Shown here: piece after piece, positions 37,711 through 49,177 of the stretch
Layout: every line of letters begins with the position of its first letter
Position numbering within the stretch: the first letter of the stretch is position 1
Origin: Granulosicoccaceae sp. 1_MG-2023
GTDB taxonomy: Bacteria; Pseudomonadota; Gammaproteobacteria; Granulosicoccales; Granulosicoccaceae
Length of the DNA: 64,000 bases
Assembly: GCA_030546905.1 (NCBI GenBank)
Contig: JAUOPI010000004.1
Span: 1-64,000, forward strand
Direction of reading: 5' to 3'
The notes under the pieces: model-generated
The model's input: the letters and a program-made list of their open reading frames with translations, nothing else
What the model was told of the DNA's origin: nothing
Databases searched by the model: none
Program-made: the position numbers and the translations under genes

Positions 37711-39639
37711 ATGCCCCGTATTACACTTCCCGACGGCAGCAGCCGTCAGTTCGATCATGCCGTTTCTGTTCTTGATGTAGCCCGCGATATCGGTCCCGGT
37801 CTGGCTAAGGCCACCTTGGGCGGTAAAGTCGACGACAAGCTTGTCGATGCCAGCTATCTTATCGAGCAGGATGCGTCGCTGGCGATTATCACGGCCCGCG
37901 ACGACGAAGGGCTCGACATGATCCGCCACTCCAGCGCACACCTGCTTGCGCAAGCCGTGAAGCAGCTGTTCCCGTCCGCCCAGGTCACGATTGGGCCGGT
38001 CGTGGAAGATGGCTTTTACTATGACTTTGCCTTCGAGCGTAGTTTTACGCCGGAAGATCTCGATGCCATCGAAAAGCGCATGGCCGAGCTGGTGAAGCAG
38101 AATATTCCGGTCGAGCGTTCTGAAATGGAGCGTGATGAAGCGGTGCGCTTCTTCCGTGAGATGGGTGAGGACTATAAGGCTGAGATTATCAGCAGTATTC
38201 CGGCGAACGAGCCGCTGTCGCTGTACCGTCAGGGTGATTTTATCGACCTGTGCCGCGGCCCGCACGTACCGTCCACCGGCCATCTCAAAGCCGTTAAGCT
38301 GACCAAGATTGCCGGTGCCTACTGGCGTGGTAACTCCGACAACGAGATGTTGCAGCGGATTTACGGTACTGCCTGGCGCGATAAGAAAGAACTCAAAGCC
38401 TATCTGCATCGTATCGAAGAAGCTGAGAAGCGCGATCACCGCCGTCTGGGCAAGCAGCTCGATCTGTTTCACTTGCAGGAAGAGGCGCCGGGTATGGTTT
38501 TCTGGCACCCGCGCGGTTGGGCGATCTACCAGGCTATCGAGCAATACATGCGCAGAAACCAACGTCTGCGCGGCTATCAGGAAGTGAAAACACCGCAAGT
38601 GGTGGATATCTCCCTGTGGCAAAAATCCGGTCATGCAGACAAGTTCGGCGACGACATGTTTACCGTCAATACGGAAGACCGCGAGTACGCGATCAAGCCG
38701 ATGAACTGTCCGTGCCATGTGCAGGTATACAACCAGGGGCTGAAAAGCTACCGCGACCTGCCTTTGCGCATGTCCGAGTTCGGCTCCTGTCACCGCAACG
38801 AAATGTCCGGCGCCCTGCATGGGATTATGCGTGTCCGGGGTTTTACCCAGGATGATGGCCATATCTTCTGTACCGAAGATCAGATCCAGCCGGAAGTCAG
38901 CGAGTTTATCGATTTTCTGCATGCGGTCTACGAAGATTTCGGCTTTACCGACGTGATTTACCGCCTCTCCACGCGCCCCGAGCAGCGCGTCGGCAGTGAT
39001 GCCGATTGGGACAAGGCCGAAAAAGCGCTGGCCGATGCATTGGATAACAAAGGCCTGGAATGGCTGGAGTTGCCGGGAGAGGGCGCGTTTTATGGCCCCA
39101 AAATTGAATTCTCATTGAAAGACTGCCTCGGACGTGTCTGGCAGTGCGGTACGGTACAGGTTGACTTTTCCATGCCGGGACGGCTTGATGCGACCTATGT
39201 GGACGAGTCAGGTGAGCGTCGTACGCCGGTTATGTTGCACCGCGCGATCCTCGGTTCCTTTGAGCGCTTTATCGGGATTCTGATTGAGCATCACGAAGGC
39301 AAGCTGCCCTTGTGGCTGGCACCTGTGCAGGCAGTGGTGATGAATATCACCGATAAACAGGCCGATTTCGTCTCCAAAGCCGCCGAAATCCTGCAAAATC
39401 AGGGCTTGCGCGTCGAAACAGACTTGAGAAACGAAAAAATCGGTTTTAAAATCCGAGAGCACACCCTTAAACGAATTCCCTATCTGCTGGTAGCCGGCGA
39501 CCGGGAAGTCGAATTGAATCAACTGGCAGTTCGTTCCCGTGACGGTACGGATCTGGGCAGCATCGATATCGATCAGCTTGCCGAAGGTCTGTTACGTGAA
39601 GTCAACACACGGGGTCGCGCCGGTCTATTGGAGGATTGA
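37711..39639 (+). CDS. thrS: Threonyl-tRNA synthetase
   Basis: A 642-residue class II synthetase. It has an N-terminal TGS domain (about 1-63), an editing domain with the HSSAHLLAQ metal site, a catalytic core with the zinc Cys in [10 protein letters not shown] and the His of DDGHIF, and a C-terminal anticodon domain. It heads thrS-infC-rpmI-rplT. In E. coli it represses its own translation; no operator structure was verified here. Confidence 0.97.
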   Translation: MPRITLPDGSSRQFDHAVSVLDVARDIGPGLAKATLGGKVDDKLVDASYLIEQDASLAIITARDDEGLDMIRHSSAHLLAQAVKQLFPSAQVTIGPVVEDGFYYDFAFERSFTPEDLDAIEKRMAELVKQNIPVERSEMERDEAVRFFREMGEDYKAEIISSIPANEPLSLYRQGDFIDLCRGPHVPSTGHLKAVKLTKIAGAYWRGNSDNEMLQRIYGTAWRDKKELKAYLHRIEEAEKRDHRRLGKQLDLFHLQEEAPGMVFWHPRGWAIYQAIEQYMRRNQRLRGYQEVKTPQVVDISLWQKSGHADKFGDDMFTVNTEDREYAIKPMNCPCHVQVYNQGLKSYRDLPLRMSEFGSCHRNEMSGALHGIMRVRGFTQDDGHIFCTEDQIQPEVSEFIDFLHAVYEDFGFTDVIYRLSTRPEQRVGSDADWDKAEKALADALDNKGLEWLELPGEGAFYGPKIEFSLKDCLGRVWQCGTVQVDFSMPGRLDATYVDESGERRTPVMLHRAILGSFERFIGILIEHHEGKLPLWLAPVQAVVMNITDKQADFVSKAAEILQNQGLRVETDLRNEKIGFKIREHTLKRIPYLLVAGDREVELNQLAVRSRDGTDLGSIDIDQLAEGLLREVNTRGRAGLLED

Positions 39640-39642
39640 AGT

Positions 39643-40158
39643 ATTTCTGCGAAAAAAGCGAATCGGAAGAATGAAGAGATCATGGCTTCCGAGGTACGCC
39701 TGATTGACGCCGAAGGTAATCAGGTAGGCGTAGTATCACGTGATCAAGCGTTGGCGTCGGCAAAAGCCGCTGCGCTGGATCTTGTCGAGATTTCACCGAA
39801 CGTGGAACCCCCGGTCTGTAAGATCATGGACTACGGGCGCTACAAGTTCGAACTCAACAAGAAACATCACAACGCCAAAAAGAAGCAGAAACAGGTCCAG
39901 ATCAAGGAAGTCAAATTTCGTCCCGGTACCGATGAAGGCGATTATCAGGTCAAACTGCGTAATCTCACCAAATTCCTCGAGAACGGCGACAAGACTAAGA
40001 TCACCTTGCGCTTCCGTGGCCGTGAAATGGCACACCGGGAACTGGGCAGTAAACTGCTTGAGCGGATCCGTAACGACCTCGCTGAGTTGGGTACAGTTGA
40101 ACAGTTTCCCAAGATGGAAGGTCGGCAAATGGTGATGGTGCTCGCACCGAAGAAGTAA
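39643..40158 (+). CDS. infC: Translation initiation factor IF-3, AUU start
   Basis: A 171-residue protein starting at the ATT codon 39643-39645, 3 bp past the thrS stop. The ribosome site GGAGG (39630-39634) lies 8 nt upstream, and the next residues ([12 protein letters not shown]) match the conserved IF-3 N-terminus, so the ATG at 39682 is too late. The N domain, Lys-rich linker ([12 protein letters not shown]) and C domain are complete. The rare AUU start is the known basis of IF-3 autoregulation in E. coli. Confidence 0.93.
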   Translation: MSAKKANRKNEEIMASEVRLIDAEGNQVGVVSRDQALASAKAAALDLVEISPNVEPPVCKIMDYGRYKFELNKKHHNAKKKQKQVQIKEVKFRPGTDEGDYQVKLRNLTKFLENGDKTKITLRFRGREMAHRELGSKLLERIRNDLAELGTVEQFPKMEGRQMVMVLAPKK

Positions 40159-40172
40159 TTGCAAAATTCTGA

Positions 40173-40192
40173 CGGCCTCCTTCGGGAGGCCG
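40173..40192 (+). promoter_or_regulatory. Hairpin in the infC-rpmI leader
   Basis: CGGCCTCC and GGAGGCCG close a TTCG tetraloop. No long T run follows, so it is a stable leader hairpin or weak attenuator in the 127-nt gap before rpmI. In E. coli this region takes part in L20 repression; whether that fold exists here was not shown. Confidence 0.5.
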
Positions 40193-40285
40193 TTGGTCTT
40201 AAGAACCCTGCGCTGTAGTAAAAGTGATCCATCCACTGACTCCGACTCAGCCAGGTGAATTTAAAAATCCAAACGGGAGTTTGAC

Positions 40286-40486
40286 ATGTCGAAAATCAAG
40301 ACCAATCGCGGCGCTGCAAAGCGTTTTAAGCGAACCGGGTCTGGCGGATTCAAGCGTAAACAGTCGCATCTCCGTCACATCCTGACCAAAAAAAGCACCA
40401 AGCGTAAGCGTCATCTGCGCGGCAAGTCCATGGTTCATGAGTCAGATCAGGTGCTCGTAGAGCGTCTGCTGCCCTATCAGCGTTAA
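40286..40486 (+). CDS. rpmI: 50S ribosomal protein L35
   Basis: A 66-residue, very basic protein ([13 protein letters not shown] start, [16 protein letters not shown] middle). Length and sequence are those of bL35. It is followed after 16 bp by rplT. Confidence 0.97.
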   Translation: MSKIKTNRGAAKRFKRTGSGGFKRKQSHLRHILTKKSTKRKRHLRGKSMVHESDQVLVERLLPYQR

Positions 40487-40502
40487 TCGGGAGCGTCCTT
40501 AA

Positions 40503-40856
40503 ATGCCAAGAGTAAAACGTGGTGTACAGGCTCGTGCCCGTCACAAAAAAATTCTGAAAAAAGCCAAAGGTTATCGTGGCGCCCGTAGTCGGGTTTTTCG
40601 CGTAGCCAAGCAGGCAGTCACCAAAGCAGGTCAGTATGCTTATCGTGACCGCCGTCAGAAAAAACGCCAGTTCCGTCGCCTTTGGATTGCCCGTATCAAC
40701 GCAGCAGCGCGTGAGTGCGGTATGTCTTACAGCCGTCTGATCGACGGTCTGAACAAGGCTGGTGTCGAGATCGACCGTAAGGTGCTTTCTGACATCGCAA
40801 TTGCCGACTTTGCAGCATTTAGCAAAATCGCTGAGAAAGCCAAGGCAAGCCTCTAA
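40503..40856 (+). CDS. rplT: 50S ribosomal protein L20
   Basis: A 117-residue basic protein needed early in large-subunit assembly. The N-terminal helix ([20 protein letters not shown]) and the globular RNA-binding C-terminal half ([16 protein letters not shown]) are complete. In E. coli L20 represses rpmI-rplT by binding the leader. Confidence 0.97.
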   Translation: MPRVKRGVQARARHKKILKKAKGYRGARSRVFRVAKQAVTKAGQYAYRDRRQKKRQFRRLWIARINAAARECGMSYSRLIDGLNKAGVEIDRKVLSDIAIADFAAFSKIAEKAKASL

Positions 40857-40916
40857 AGTTGAATTGAATGTACGGACCGCTCCTATGCAGGCTCCGTTCA
40901 GACAGTGAAACCATTG

Positions 40917-41955
<1,039 letters not shown>

Positions 41956-42011
41956 GACGCTGTAAGTAGAATCAAACCCGCGTGTGCGGGTAGACCGACG
42001 GAATCTATACA

Positions 42012-44384
42012 ATGAAATTCAGTGAAAATTGGTTGCGCGAGTGGGTCAATCCGGCCATTTCCAGTGACGAACTTGTCGCGCAATTGACGTTGTTGGGCCT
42101 TGAAGTTGACGACGTGACCGCGCTTGGCGGTCTGTTCAGCGGCGTGGTCGTTGGTGAGATCGTTGCCATTGAGCAGCATCCGGATGCGGACCGTCTGCGT
42201 GTTTGTCAGGTGGCCGGCGGCGAAGAGGTGGTTCAGGTGGTCTGTGGCGCGCCCAATGCGGCACTGGGTCTGAAAACGGCCTTCGCCACTGTGGGTGCTG
42301 TCTTGCCGGGTAATTTCAAGATCAAAAAAGCCAAGCTGCGCGGGCAGCCTTCCTTCGGCATGCTGTGCTCGGGTGAGGAGATCGGCCTGTCCTCCGATGC
42401 GGACGGCATCATGGAGCTGCCGGCCGATGCCCCGGTGGGCACGCCTTTGGCTGAGTATCTTGGCCTCGACGACACCGTTATTGATATCGACATTACGCCC
42501 AATCGCAGCGATTGCTTCAGCATCCGCGGTGTCGCGCGTGATATCAGTGCGCGTAATGATCTGCCATTGGCGAAAACCCTGCAGTGTGAGGTCAGTGAAA
42601 CCTCTGCTGCCGTACAGGATGTCAGCGTGGAGCCGGGCAGTGCCTGTGTGCGCTATTGCGGCCGCGTTATCGAAGGTGTCGATAACACCAAAACCACGCC
42701 GCTGTGGATGGCTGAGCGTCTGCGTCGCGGTGGTGTGCGTCCGATCTCACCGCTGGTGGACGTGACCAATTACGTTATGCTCGAGCTCGGTCAGCCCATG
42801 CATGCGTTTGACCGTGACCGTCTGTCCGGTGCGATCCGTGTCCGTCGCGCTGCCGCCAAAGAGCCGGTGAAGCTGCTTGACGGGCGTGACATAAAACTCG
42901 ACGACGACACCACTGTGATTGCCGACGACAGTGGCGTGATCGGTGTGGCCGGCATTATGGGCGGCGACAGCACCGGTTGTGAGGCCGAGAGTCGCAATGT
43001 GTTTCTCGAAAGCGCCTTGTTCTTGCCCGAGATGATTGCCGGACGTTCGCGTCGTTATGCAATGCATACCGAGTCGGGTCACCGTTTCGAACGCGGGGTC
43101 GATCCGCAGTTGCAGCGTGAAGCGCTGGACTACGCAACCGCGCTGATCCTCGAAATCTGCGGCGGTCAGGCCGGTCCGGTGACAGAGGTGCTTGAAGAGC
43201 CACGTTTGCCGGTCGCTGAGCCGATTCTGTTGCGTCGCGAGCGGATTGAGCGGATTCTGGGCTTTGTCGTGCCTGCCGAAGAGGTTGAGATCCTCCTGTC
43301 GCGCCTCGGCGTTGAGCTGAGTGCTCATCCGGAGGGTTGGACCGCGACGGTGCCCGGCTACCGCTACGATCTGCGTATTGAGGTCGATCTGATCGAGGAA
43401 ATCGCGCGGGTTTACGGCTACGACAAACTGCCTGATACCCAGCCGGTGCTGTCGCCGACAATCCGCCCCGTGGCGGATCTGCCCGGTGGCATCTGGCGTG
43501 CCAGAGAAGTGCTGGTCGAGCGCGGCTTCCAGGAAGTGGTCACCTACAGCTTTGTGGACCCGCAGTTGCACGAGGCCTTGTGCCCGGGTGTAAAGGCGTT
43601 GCCGCTGGCCAATCCGATCAGCACCGAACTGGCGGAAATGCGCCTCTCACTGCTGCCCGGTCTGGTGTCGGCGTTTCAGCGCAATGTTAACCGCCAGATT
43701 CAGGATCTGCGCCTGTTTGAATCCGGCCTGCGTTTTCTGCCCGGTCCTGAGGGGCTGGAACAGCGTAAAACCCTGGCCGGTCTGATTTCCGGACGGGCCG
43801 CTGCCGAGCACTGGAGCGGTGAGGCAGGGCAGGTGGATTTTTACACCATGAAAGGTCACCTGGAGTCGGTGTTTAACGCGGTTCACGCCGGTGCCGTGAC
43901 GTTCACCGCGGCCGCGCAGCCCGGTTTGCATCCCGGTCAATCCGCGACCGTGCTGGTCGACGGACAGGCCTGCGGTGTGATCGGCACCCTGCATCCCTCG
44001 CTGGTTAAACAGCTGGATCTGCAACAGCCAGCCTACGTATTTGAAATTGATCAGGAAGTGCTGGAGCGCGATTGTCTGCCGGCGTATGAAGAGATCTCGC
44101 GCTTCCCGTCGGTGCGCCGCGATATCGCGGTTCTTTTCGACGAGTCCACATCAATGGGCGACGTAGAGAGAACCGTGTTGCAAAACGCGCCGGGAGTTCT
44201 GCGAAAACTCGTTGTATTTGATATATATCGGGGGGAAAAGATAGCCAGTGGGCTAAAAAGCGTGGCTTTAGGCTTGATTTTACAGGATAATTCCCGCACT
44301 CTTGATGAGGGTGAGGTTGAAAAAACTGTTGCAGGCATCATTAAAGTTCTCGAAGAAAAATTTGGTGCAACCCTCAGGATGTAG
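42012..44384 (+). CDS. pheT: Phenylalanyl-tRNA synthetase beta subunit
   Basis: A 790-residue subunit. Domains in order: an EMAP-like tRNA-binding domain (about 40-150; EQHPDADRLRVCQV), B3/B4 editing, B5, a catalytic-like core, and a C-terminal anticodon-binding domain (SRFPSVRRDIAVLFD). It lies 56 bp after pheS and 3 bp before ihfA. Confidence 0.96.
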   Translation: MKFSENWLREWVNPAISSDELVAQLTLLGLEVDDVTALGGLFSGVVVGEIVAIEQHPDADRLRVCQVAGGEEVVQVVCGAPNAALGLKTAFATVGAVLPGNFKIKKAKLRGQPSFGMLCSGEEIGLSSDADGIMELPADAPVGTPLAEYLGLDDTVIDIDITPNRSDCFSIRGVARDISARNDLPLAKTLQCEVSETSAAVQDVSVEPGSACVRYCGRVIEGVDNTKTTPLWMAERLRRGGVRPISPLVDVTNYVMLELGQPMHAFDRDRLSGAIRVRRAAAKEPVKLLDGRDIKLDDDTTVIADDSGVIGVAGIMGGDSTGCEAESRNVFLESALFLPEMIAGRSRRYAMHTESGHRFERGVDPQLQREALDYATALILEICGGQAGPVTEVLEEPRLPVAEPILLRRERIERILGFVVPAEEVEILLSRLGVELSAHPEGWTATVPGYRYDLRIEVDLIEEIARVYGYDKLPDTQPVLSPTIRPVADLPGGIWRAREVLVERGFQEVVTYSFVDPQLHEALCPGVKALPLANPISTELAEMRLSLLPGLVSAFQRNVNRQIQDLRLFESGLRFLPGPEGLEQRKTLAGLISGRAAAEHWSGEAGQVDFYTMKGHLESVFNAVHAGAVTFTAAAQPGLHPGQSATVLVDGQACGVIGTLHPSLVKQLDLQQPAYVFEIDQEVLERDCLPAYEEISRFPSVRRDIAVLFDESTSMGDVERTVLQNAPGVLRKLVVFDIYRGEKIASGLKSVALGLILQDNSRTLDEGEVEKTVAGIIKVLEEKFGATLRM

Positions 44385-44387
44385 ATA

Positions 44388-44690
44388 ATGGCTTTGACCA
44401 AGGCGGCGATAGCCGAAATGCTTTTTGAAGAACTCGGACTGAACAAAAGAGAAGCGAAAGAGTTTGTCGAAGAGTTTTTCGAACAGGTTCGCCAGGCACT
44501 TGAAGAAGGCAACGACGTTAAGCTTTCCGGATTCGGAAACTTCATTCTCAGAAACAAAAGTGAACGCCCGGGGCGTAATCCGAAAACCGGCGAAGAGATT
44601 CCGATCTCAGCGCGTCGGGTAGTGACGTTCAGGCCCGGGCAAAAACTTAAGGCACGTGTAGAAGCATATGCTGGAAGTCAGCAACAATAA
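44388..44690 (+). CDS. ihfA: Integration host factor alpha subunit
   Basis: A 100-residue DNA-bending protein of the HU/IHF family. The beta-arm with the intercalating proline is in [15 protein letters not shown], and the start [17 protein letters not shown] is IhfA-like. It joins IhfB to bend DNA at promoters and recombination sites. Placement after pheT is conserved. Its last 23 bp overlap the MerR-family gene in another frame. Confidence 0.96.
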   Translation: MALTKAAIAEMLFEELGLNKREAKEFVEEFFEQVRQALEEGNDVKLSGFGNFILRNKSERPGRNPKTGEEIPISARRVVTFRPGQKLKARVEAYAGSQQQ

Positions 44691-45027
44691 GGAACTCCCT
44701 GCGATTCCGAGCAAGCGTTACTTCACCATCGGTGAGGTGAGCGAGCTTTGTCAGGTCAAGCCGCATGTCTTGCGCTACTGGGAGCAGGAATTTCCGGATC
44801 TCAAGCCGGTGAAACGCCGGGGCAACCGCCGTTATTATCAGCGTCATGATGTGATGCTGATCCGGCAGATCCGTAGCTTGCTGTATCAGCAGGGCTATAC
44901 CATCGGCGGGGCGCGTCAGCACCTGACCGGAGACGCGGCCAAGGATGACAGTTCGCAAATGCAGCAGCTGGTCAAACAGCTTCGCGGCGAGCTCGAAGAC
45001 GTGCTGAAAATCCTCAAAACCAGCTGA
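44668..45027 (+). CDS. MerR family transcriptional regulator
   Basis: A 119-residue protein with an N-terminal MerR winged helix ([25 protein letters not shown] and the KRRGNRRYY wing), then a short helix for dimerisation and no effector domain. A gene of this kind follows ihfA in most gammaproteobacteria. The ATG at 44668 lies inside ihfA; no later start would keep the whole DNA-binding domain. The ligand, if any, is unknown. Confidence 0.9.
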   Translation: MLEVSNNKELPAIPSKRYFTIGEVSELCQVKPHVLRYWEQEFPDLKPVKRRGNRRYYQRHDVMLIRQIRSLLYQQGYTIGGARQHLTGDAAKDDSSQMQQLVKQLRGELEDVLKILKTS

Positions 45028-45070
45028 GGTCATGGCTTGCAGAGCGGTTTGACGCAGCAAAGAAAGACGA

Positions 45071-45099
45071 AAAATGCGGCCCCGGTGGCCGCATTTTTT
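45071..45099 (+). terminator. Terminator after the MerR-family gene
   Basis: AATGCGGCC (45073-45081) pairs with GGCCGCATT (45087-45095) and runs into six T. It ends the thrS-to-merR block. Confidence 0.9.
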
Positions 45100-45193
45100 C
45101 GTTCAGGCAGGCTGTTTTTCCCGGGGTGGAAAATAATTTGCCGAAATCACTTCATTCCTGTGCCGGATTGCTGTATATTTCGGCACCTTCTGG

Positions 45194-45270
<77 letters not shown>

Positions 45271-45473
45271 GTTTCAATTTTCCATTTCGGTTATTCACCG
45301 GCTTGGGTTCGTGCGGTATTTTGTACGGAGCCAACGCATCTGTTTTTATCTATCTTGAACGTACCGCGTCTCAGGCTGTCAATAGGGACGTTTGTCGCAG
45401 GTTTCAATTTTTTCCGGCCAGCGCCGATAAGACTCCCTAGTCACTCATATAAGTCGTTCATTGGAGAATACGA

Positions 45474-46709
45474 ATGCCCGCAAACGAACTCAGTGCAGCC
45501 GTTGCGCCGGTTGTTGAGTTGCTCAGACGAACCAACCTGCAAGCGCTGGTTTCCGAATACCGCGCCGGCTTGGTAAGCGGTCGCTTCGCTGACATTGGTG
45601 AAAAGCTACGGATAGCAGGTCAGGAATTCGTCGACGCATATCAGAATTTCAGCGAAGCTGAGTTGAAAGTTTGTCGGATTCTTCACCTTGAGGATCTGGG
45701 CAAACGCGGCTTCTGGCAACGCGTGTGTACCGCCGCTGAAGGTCCGGAAAGAACCCGTGCCGAGGTGGTGACGCTCTACAGTCGCGTGATGTTTGCCAAT
45801 AATCACCTGCCGTCCCTGGTGCAGCTGTTCGGTGCCGATGGCGCTGCCGCTTCCGCTTCCGTACCTGTGGTTGCCAAAACGCCGGCACGAACCGTGCGGC
45901 CAGGCGGGGCGGAGCTGAAAGTGCGTCTGCTCGATGCCGGTGAAAGCGCCTCTGATCCTGACCGGATCTCGCGCACCATCGATGGTATCGAAATGCTCTA
46001 CACGGGCTGCTGCGGTATCAGTCGTAAAGGCGAGATCAACCTGTCGCTGATCAGTGTCGATGGTACTGACGGCGAGAAGTTTCTGACCTTCGAAGGCGAC
46101 CGGGACGAAGTTACCGCGGTGATTGCGGTTGTTGAGTCCATCGCGGAGGAGATTGCCTCGGTTGAGGACATTGAGCATTGCGACCCTGAGCAGCTGGTGT
46201 TGCAGTTACCGGTGTTCGAGGATCTCAATACCCTGCAAAGCGTGCACAAGGTGTCTGCAGAAGAGTCTGCGGAGATTGCCGGTACGTTGCGTGAAGGCGC
46301 GTTGCTTGTAATGGAAAGCGGGGTCTTGCTCGTTCGCCCGGAAAAGCCTAGAATTGCGTCCTCCAAACCCACGGTGGTGCCTTTGCACCGCACGGAAGAG
46401 GCCGGGCAACAAAGGGCCGCTGCCCCCGTGGTGACGGAAGTAAAGCCGACGGTAAAACTCAAGTCCGGTACGAATAGTACAACTGCGGAGCGCGCTGAAA
46501 GCGCCGAGGCGGACGTCGACGATATGTCGCCGGATGAGTTTTATCAGCATTACCTGAAAGAGAAAGATCGCATTCAGGGTAAGGCGGATACGTCTTCGGA
46601 AGCACAGCAGGTTGCGGGTACATCGCAAAACGATCTTGCTGAAGGCTCGTCCAAGACGGATGCCTTGTCGGATTTGCTGGCGGATCTGGACCGCATAAAC
46701 CGGAAGTAA
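45474..46709 (+). CDS. Unrecognised 411-residue soluble protein between two tRNA genes
   Basis: I do not recognise this protein. It has no signal peptide or membrane helix. Residues 1-120 are helical. Residues about 140-275 alternate strands and helices (ELKVRLLDAGE, then EINLSLISVDG, then FLTFEGDRDEVTAV) and contain a Cys-Cys pair. After about 280 it turns low-complexity and probably disordered, ending in two short acidic helices (SPDEFYQHYLKE, SDLLADLDRIN). The start ATG has a GGAG site 8 nt upstream. It sits alone between tRNA-Pro and tRNA-Asn. Coding bias matches its neighbours, so it looks native. Confidence 0.75.
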   Translation: MPANELSAAVAPVVELLRRTNLQALVSEYRAGLVSGRFADIGEKLRIAGQEFVDAYQNFSEAELKVCRILHLEDLGKRGFWQRVCTAAEGPERTRAEVVTLYSRVMFANNHLPSLVQLFGADGAAASASVPVVAKTPARTVRPGGAELKVRLLDAGESASDPDRISRTIDGIEMLYTGCCGISRKGEINLSLISVDGTDGEKFLTFEGDRDEVTAVIAVVESIAEEIASVEDIEHCDPEQLVLQLPVFEDLNTLQSVHKVSAEESAEIAGTLREGALLVMESGVLLVRPEKPRIASSKPTVVPLHRTEEAGQQRAAAPVVTEVKPTVKLKSGTNSTTAERAESAEADVDDMSPDEFYQHYLKEKDRIQGKADTSSEAQQVAGTSQNDLAEGSSKTDALSDLLADLDRINRK

Positions 46710-46728
46710 AAAAAGTTTTAAAAAGGGG

Positions 46729-46757
46729 TTGACCGACCCCTCTGATCTGCATATTAT
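46729..46757 (+). promoter_or_regulatory. Sigma-70 promoter of tRNA-Asn
   Basis: TTGACC (46729-46734) and TATTAT (46752-46757) with a 17-bp spacer, 13 bp before the tRNA. The upstream A-run, GTT and AGGGG match the tRNA-Val promoter. Confidence 0.82.
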
Positions 46758-46770
46758 ATGCGCCTTCGGT

Positions 46771-46846
46771 TCCCCGGTAGCTCAGTCGGTAGAGCAAATG
46801 ACTGTTAATCATTGGGTCGGCGGTTCGAGCCCGTCCCGGGGAGCCA
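46771..46846 (+). tRNA. tRNA-Asn (GTT)
   Basis: A 76-nt cloverleaf. The acceptor TCCCCGG pairs with CCGGGGA, the anticodon arm AATGA/TCATT encloses CTGTTAA with anticodon GTT, and CCA is encoded. Confidence 0.96.
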
Positions 46847-46861
46847 ATTAAGATTTAAGAG

Positions 46862-46893
46862 AAAACGCCGCTCATTGAGCGGCGTTTTTTTTT
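46862..46893 (+). terminator. Terminator after tRNA-Asn
   Basis: ACGCCGCTC (46865-46873), an ATT loop and GAGCGGCGT (46877-46885) are followed by eight T. Confidence 0.9.
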
Positions 46894-47007
46894 GCCTGTT
46901 CGCTTTGCAGCGCCTGTCGCGTGTTTCCTCTCCCTCATTCTTGAACTGCAGCATCCGGCAAAGGATGCGGTATGATGGTCAGTTAGTTTTCAGCTGAACC
47001 CACGCTC

Positions 47008-49026
47008 ATGTCGAAACCCTTCAAGATAAACAGGATGTTCCCGCCCTCGGGTGATCAGCCGGCGGCTATTGATCTGCTGAACGAAGGGCTTGGTGACGGG
47101 CTTGCATTTCAGACATTGCTGGGTGTGACCGGCAGTGGTAAGACCTACACCATGGCCAACATTATCCAGCAACAGCAACGGCCGACCATCGTGCTGGCGC
47201 CGAATAAAACCCTGGCCGCGCAGCTTTACGGCGAAATGAAAGAGTTTTTCCCTGAAAACGCCGTGGAGTACTTCGTTTCTTACTACGACTACTACCAGCC
47301 TGAAGCCTATGTGGCGGCCTCGGATACCTTTATCGAGAAAGATGCCTCGGTAAACGAGCATATCGAACAGATGCGTTTGTCGGCGACCAAGGCCATTATC
47401 GAGCGCCGTGACGCGATTGTGGTGGCAACGGTGTCGTCCATCTACGGCCTGGGTGAGCCGGAATCCTATCTGAAAATGGTGATGCATCTGGATCGCGGCG
47501 ATATTATCGATCAGCGTGATCTGCTGCGGCGTTTGGCGGAGTTGCAATACGAGCGCAACGACGTAGACCTCAAGCGTGGCACCTACCGCGTGAGAGGCGA
47601 GGTGATTGATGTCCATCCGGCCGAATCGGATAAGGAAGCGATCCGCATCGAGTTGTTTGACGACGAAATCGAGAGTCTGGCCTTCTTTGATCCGCTGACC
47701 GGTGAGGTTTTGCAGAAGGTGCCACGCTTGACTATCTATCCGAAAACCCATTACGTCACGCCGCGTGAAACTCTGGTAGATGCGCTGGATTCAATCAAGC
47801 GGGAGCTGGCTGAACGACTGGCGCAGTTGCGCGGGGCCGACAAGCTGGTCGAAGCGCAGCGTCTTGAGCAGCGCACCCTGTTTGATCTGGAGATGATTCA
47901 GGAGTTGGGTTATTGCTCCGGGATTGAAAACTACTCCCGCTATCTTTCCGGGCGCGCGCCGGGCGAGCCGCCGCCGTGTTTTTTCGATTATCTGCCGCCG
48001 GATGGTTTGCTGTTTATTGACGAAAGCCACGTCACCGTGCCGCAGCTGGGCGCGATGTACAAAGGCGACCGTTCGCGTAAGGAAAATCTGGTTAACTACG
48101 GTTTTCGTCTGCCATCGGCCATGGACAACCGCCCGCTGCGTTTTGAGGAGTTCGAGCGGCTCTGTCCGCAGACGATTTTTGTCTCCGCCACGCCGGGCAA
48201 ATACGAACAGGAAAATGCAGCCCAGGTGGTCGAGCAGGTGGTGCGCCCGACCGGATTGCTGGACCCGCTGATCGAGATCCGTCCGGTGGCTACACAGGTG
48301 GATGATCTGTTGTCCGAGATCCGCAAGCGCACCAAGGTCAATGAGCGCGTGCTGGTGACTACCCTGACCAAACGGATGGCCGAGGATCTGACGGAGTACC
48401 TCAACGAGCACGGCGTGCGTGTGCGTTATCTGCACTCGGATATAGATACGGTGGAGCGGGTGGAGATTATACGCGACCTGCGGCTGGGCGAATTTGATGT
48501 GCTGGTCGGTATCAACCTGCTGCGCGAGGGGCTGGATATGCCGGAGGTGTCGCTGGTCGCTATACTCGACGCCGACAAAGAAGGCTTTCTGCGCTCCGAC
48601 CGGTCGCTGATTCAGACCATTGGCCGGGCGGCGCGGAATATCAACGGCAAGGCGATTCTCTACGCCGACCGGATGACCGGTTCCATGGAAAGGGCGATCG
48701 GCGAAACCGAGCGTCGTCGTGCCAAACAGATCGAATATAACGAGGCCCACGGTATTACGCCGCAGCCGCTGAATAAGGCGGTGCGGGATGTGCTCGAAGC
48801 GCATGGCGGCGATAAGAAGGGGCGTTCCGGCGGCAGCACTGCGGCCGGCGGCGCCGCGGCCGATAGCGCTGCGGAGCTGATGACAGCGCAGCAGGCCAGT
48901 CGCAAAATCGCTGAACTGGAAAAGCAGATGTACGAGAAGGCCCGCAATCTGGAGTTCGAGGCTGCGGCCGCCTTGCGGGATGATATTGAACGGCTGCGAC
49001 TGAACGTGTTTCAGGATGCGCGTTAA
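47008..49026 (+). CDS. uvrB: Excinuclease ABC subunit UvrB
   Basis: A 672-residue damage-verification helicase of nucleotide excision repair. Walker A is GVTGSGKT near residue 39, the beta-hairpin [12 protein letters not shown] follows, then DESHVT and later helicase motifs. A C-terminal UVR domain ([19 protein letters not shown]) contacts UvrC. No clear LexA box was found upstream. Confidence 0.97.
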   Translation: MSKPFKINRMFPPSGDQPAAIDLLNEGLGDGLAFQTLLGVTGSGKTYTMANIIQQQQRPTIVLAPNKTLAAQLYGEMKEFFPENAVEYFVSYYDYYQPEAYVAASDTFIEKDASVNEHIEQMRLSATKAIIERRDAIVVATVSSIYGLGEPESYLKMVMHLDRGDIIDQRDLLRRLAELQYERNDVDLKRGTYRVRGEVIDVHPAESDKEAIRIELFDDEIESLAFFDPLTGEVLQKVPRLTIYPKTHYVTPRETLVDALDSIKRELAERLAQLRGADKLVEAQRLEQRTLFDLEMIQELGYCSGIENYSRYLSGRAPGEPPPCFFDYLPPDGLLFIDESHVTVPQLGAMYKGDRSRKENLVNYGFRLPSAMDNRPLRFEEFERLCPQTIFVSATPGKYEQENAAQVVEQVVRPTGLLDPLIEIRPVATQVDDLLSEIRKRTKVNERVLVTTLTKRMAEDLTEYLNEHGVRVRYLHSDIDTVERVEIIRDLRLGEFDVLVGINLLREGLDMPEVSLVAILDADKEGFLRSDRSLIQTIGRAARNINGKAILYADRMTGSMERAIGETERRRAKQIEYNEAHGITPQPLNKAVRDVLEAHGGDKKGRSGGSTAAGGAAADSAAELMTAQQASRKIAELEKQMYEKARNLEFEAAAALRDDIERLRLNVFQDAR

Positions 49027-49177
49027 TCTGCCCCAGTCTTGTTAAAGTTCGTGTAGAATACGCGGTTGTCTGCGGACAGCGCAGGATTTATGTCGCCACA
49101 CATCCGTAAATCCGGGTTTATGCATGTCGCCTGCAGACCACCACAGTGACTCTCAAAACAAAACAGGAAGACACAAA

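Noticed and set aside
46896-47007. Possible LexA box upstream of uvrB
   Set aside because: The nearest match (CTGTTCGCTTTGCAG) is off by one base in spacing, lies right behind the tRNA terminator, and lacks the CTGT-N8-ACAG form.
49124-49177. Upstream ATG extension of acnB
   Set aside because: The extra 18 residues do not match AcnB, whose N-terminus aligns from the GTG at 49178 with its own ribosome site.
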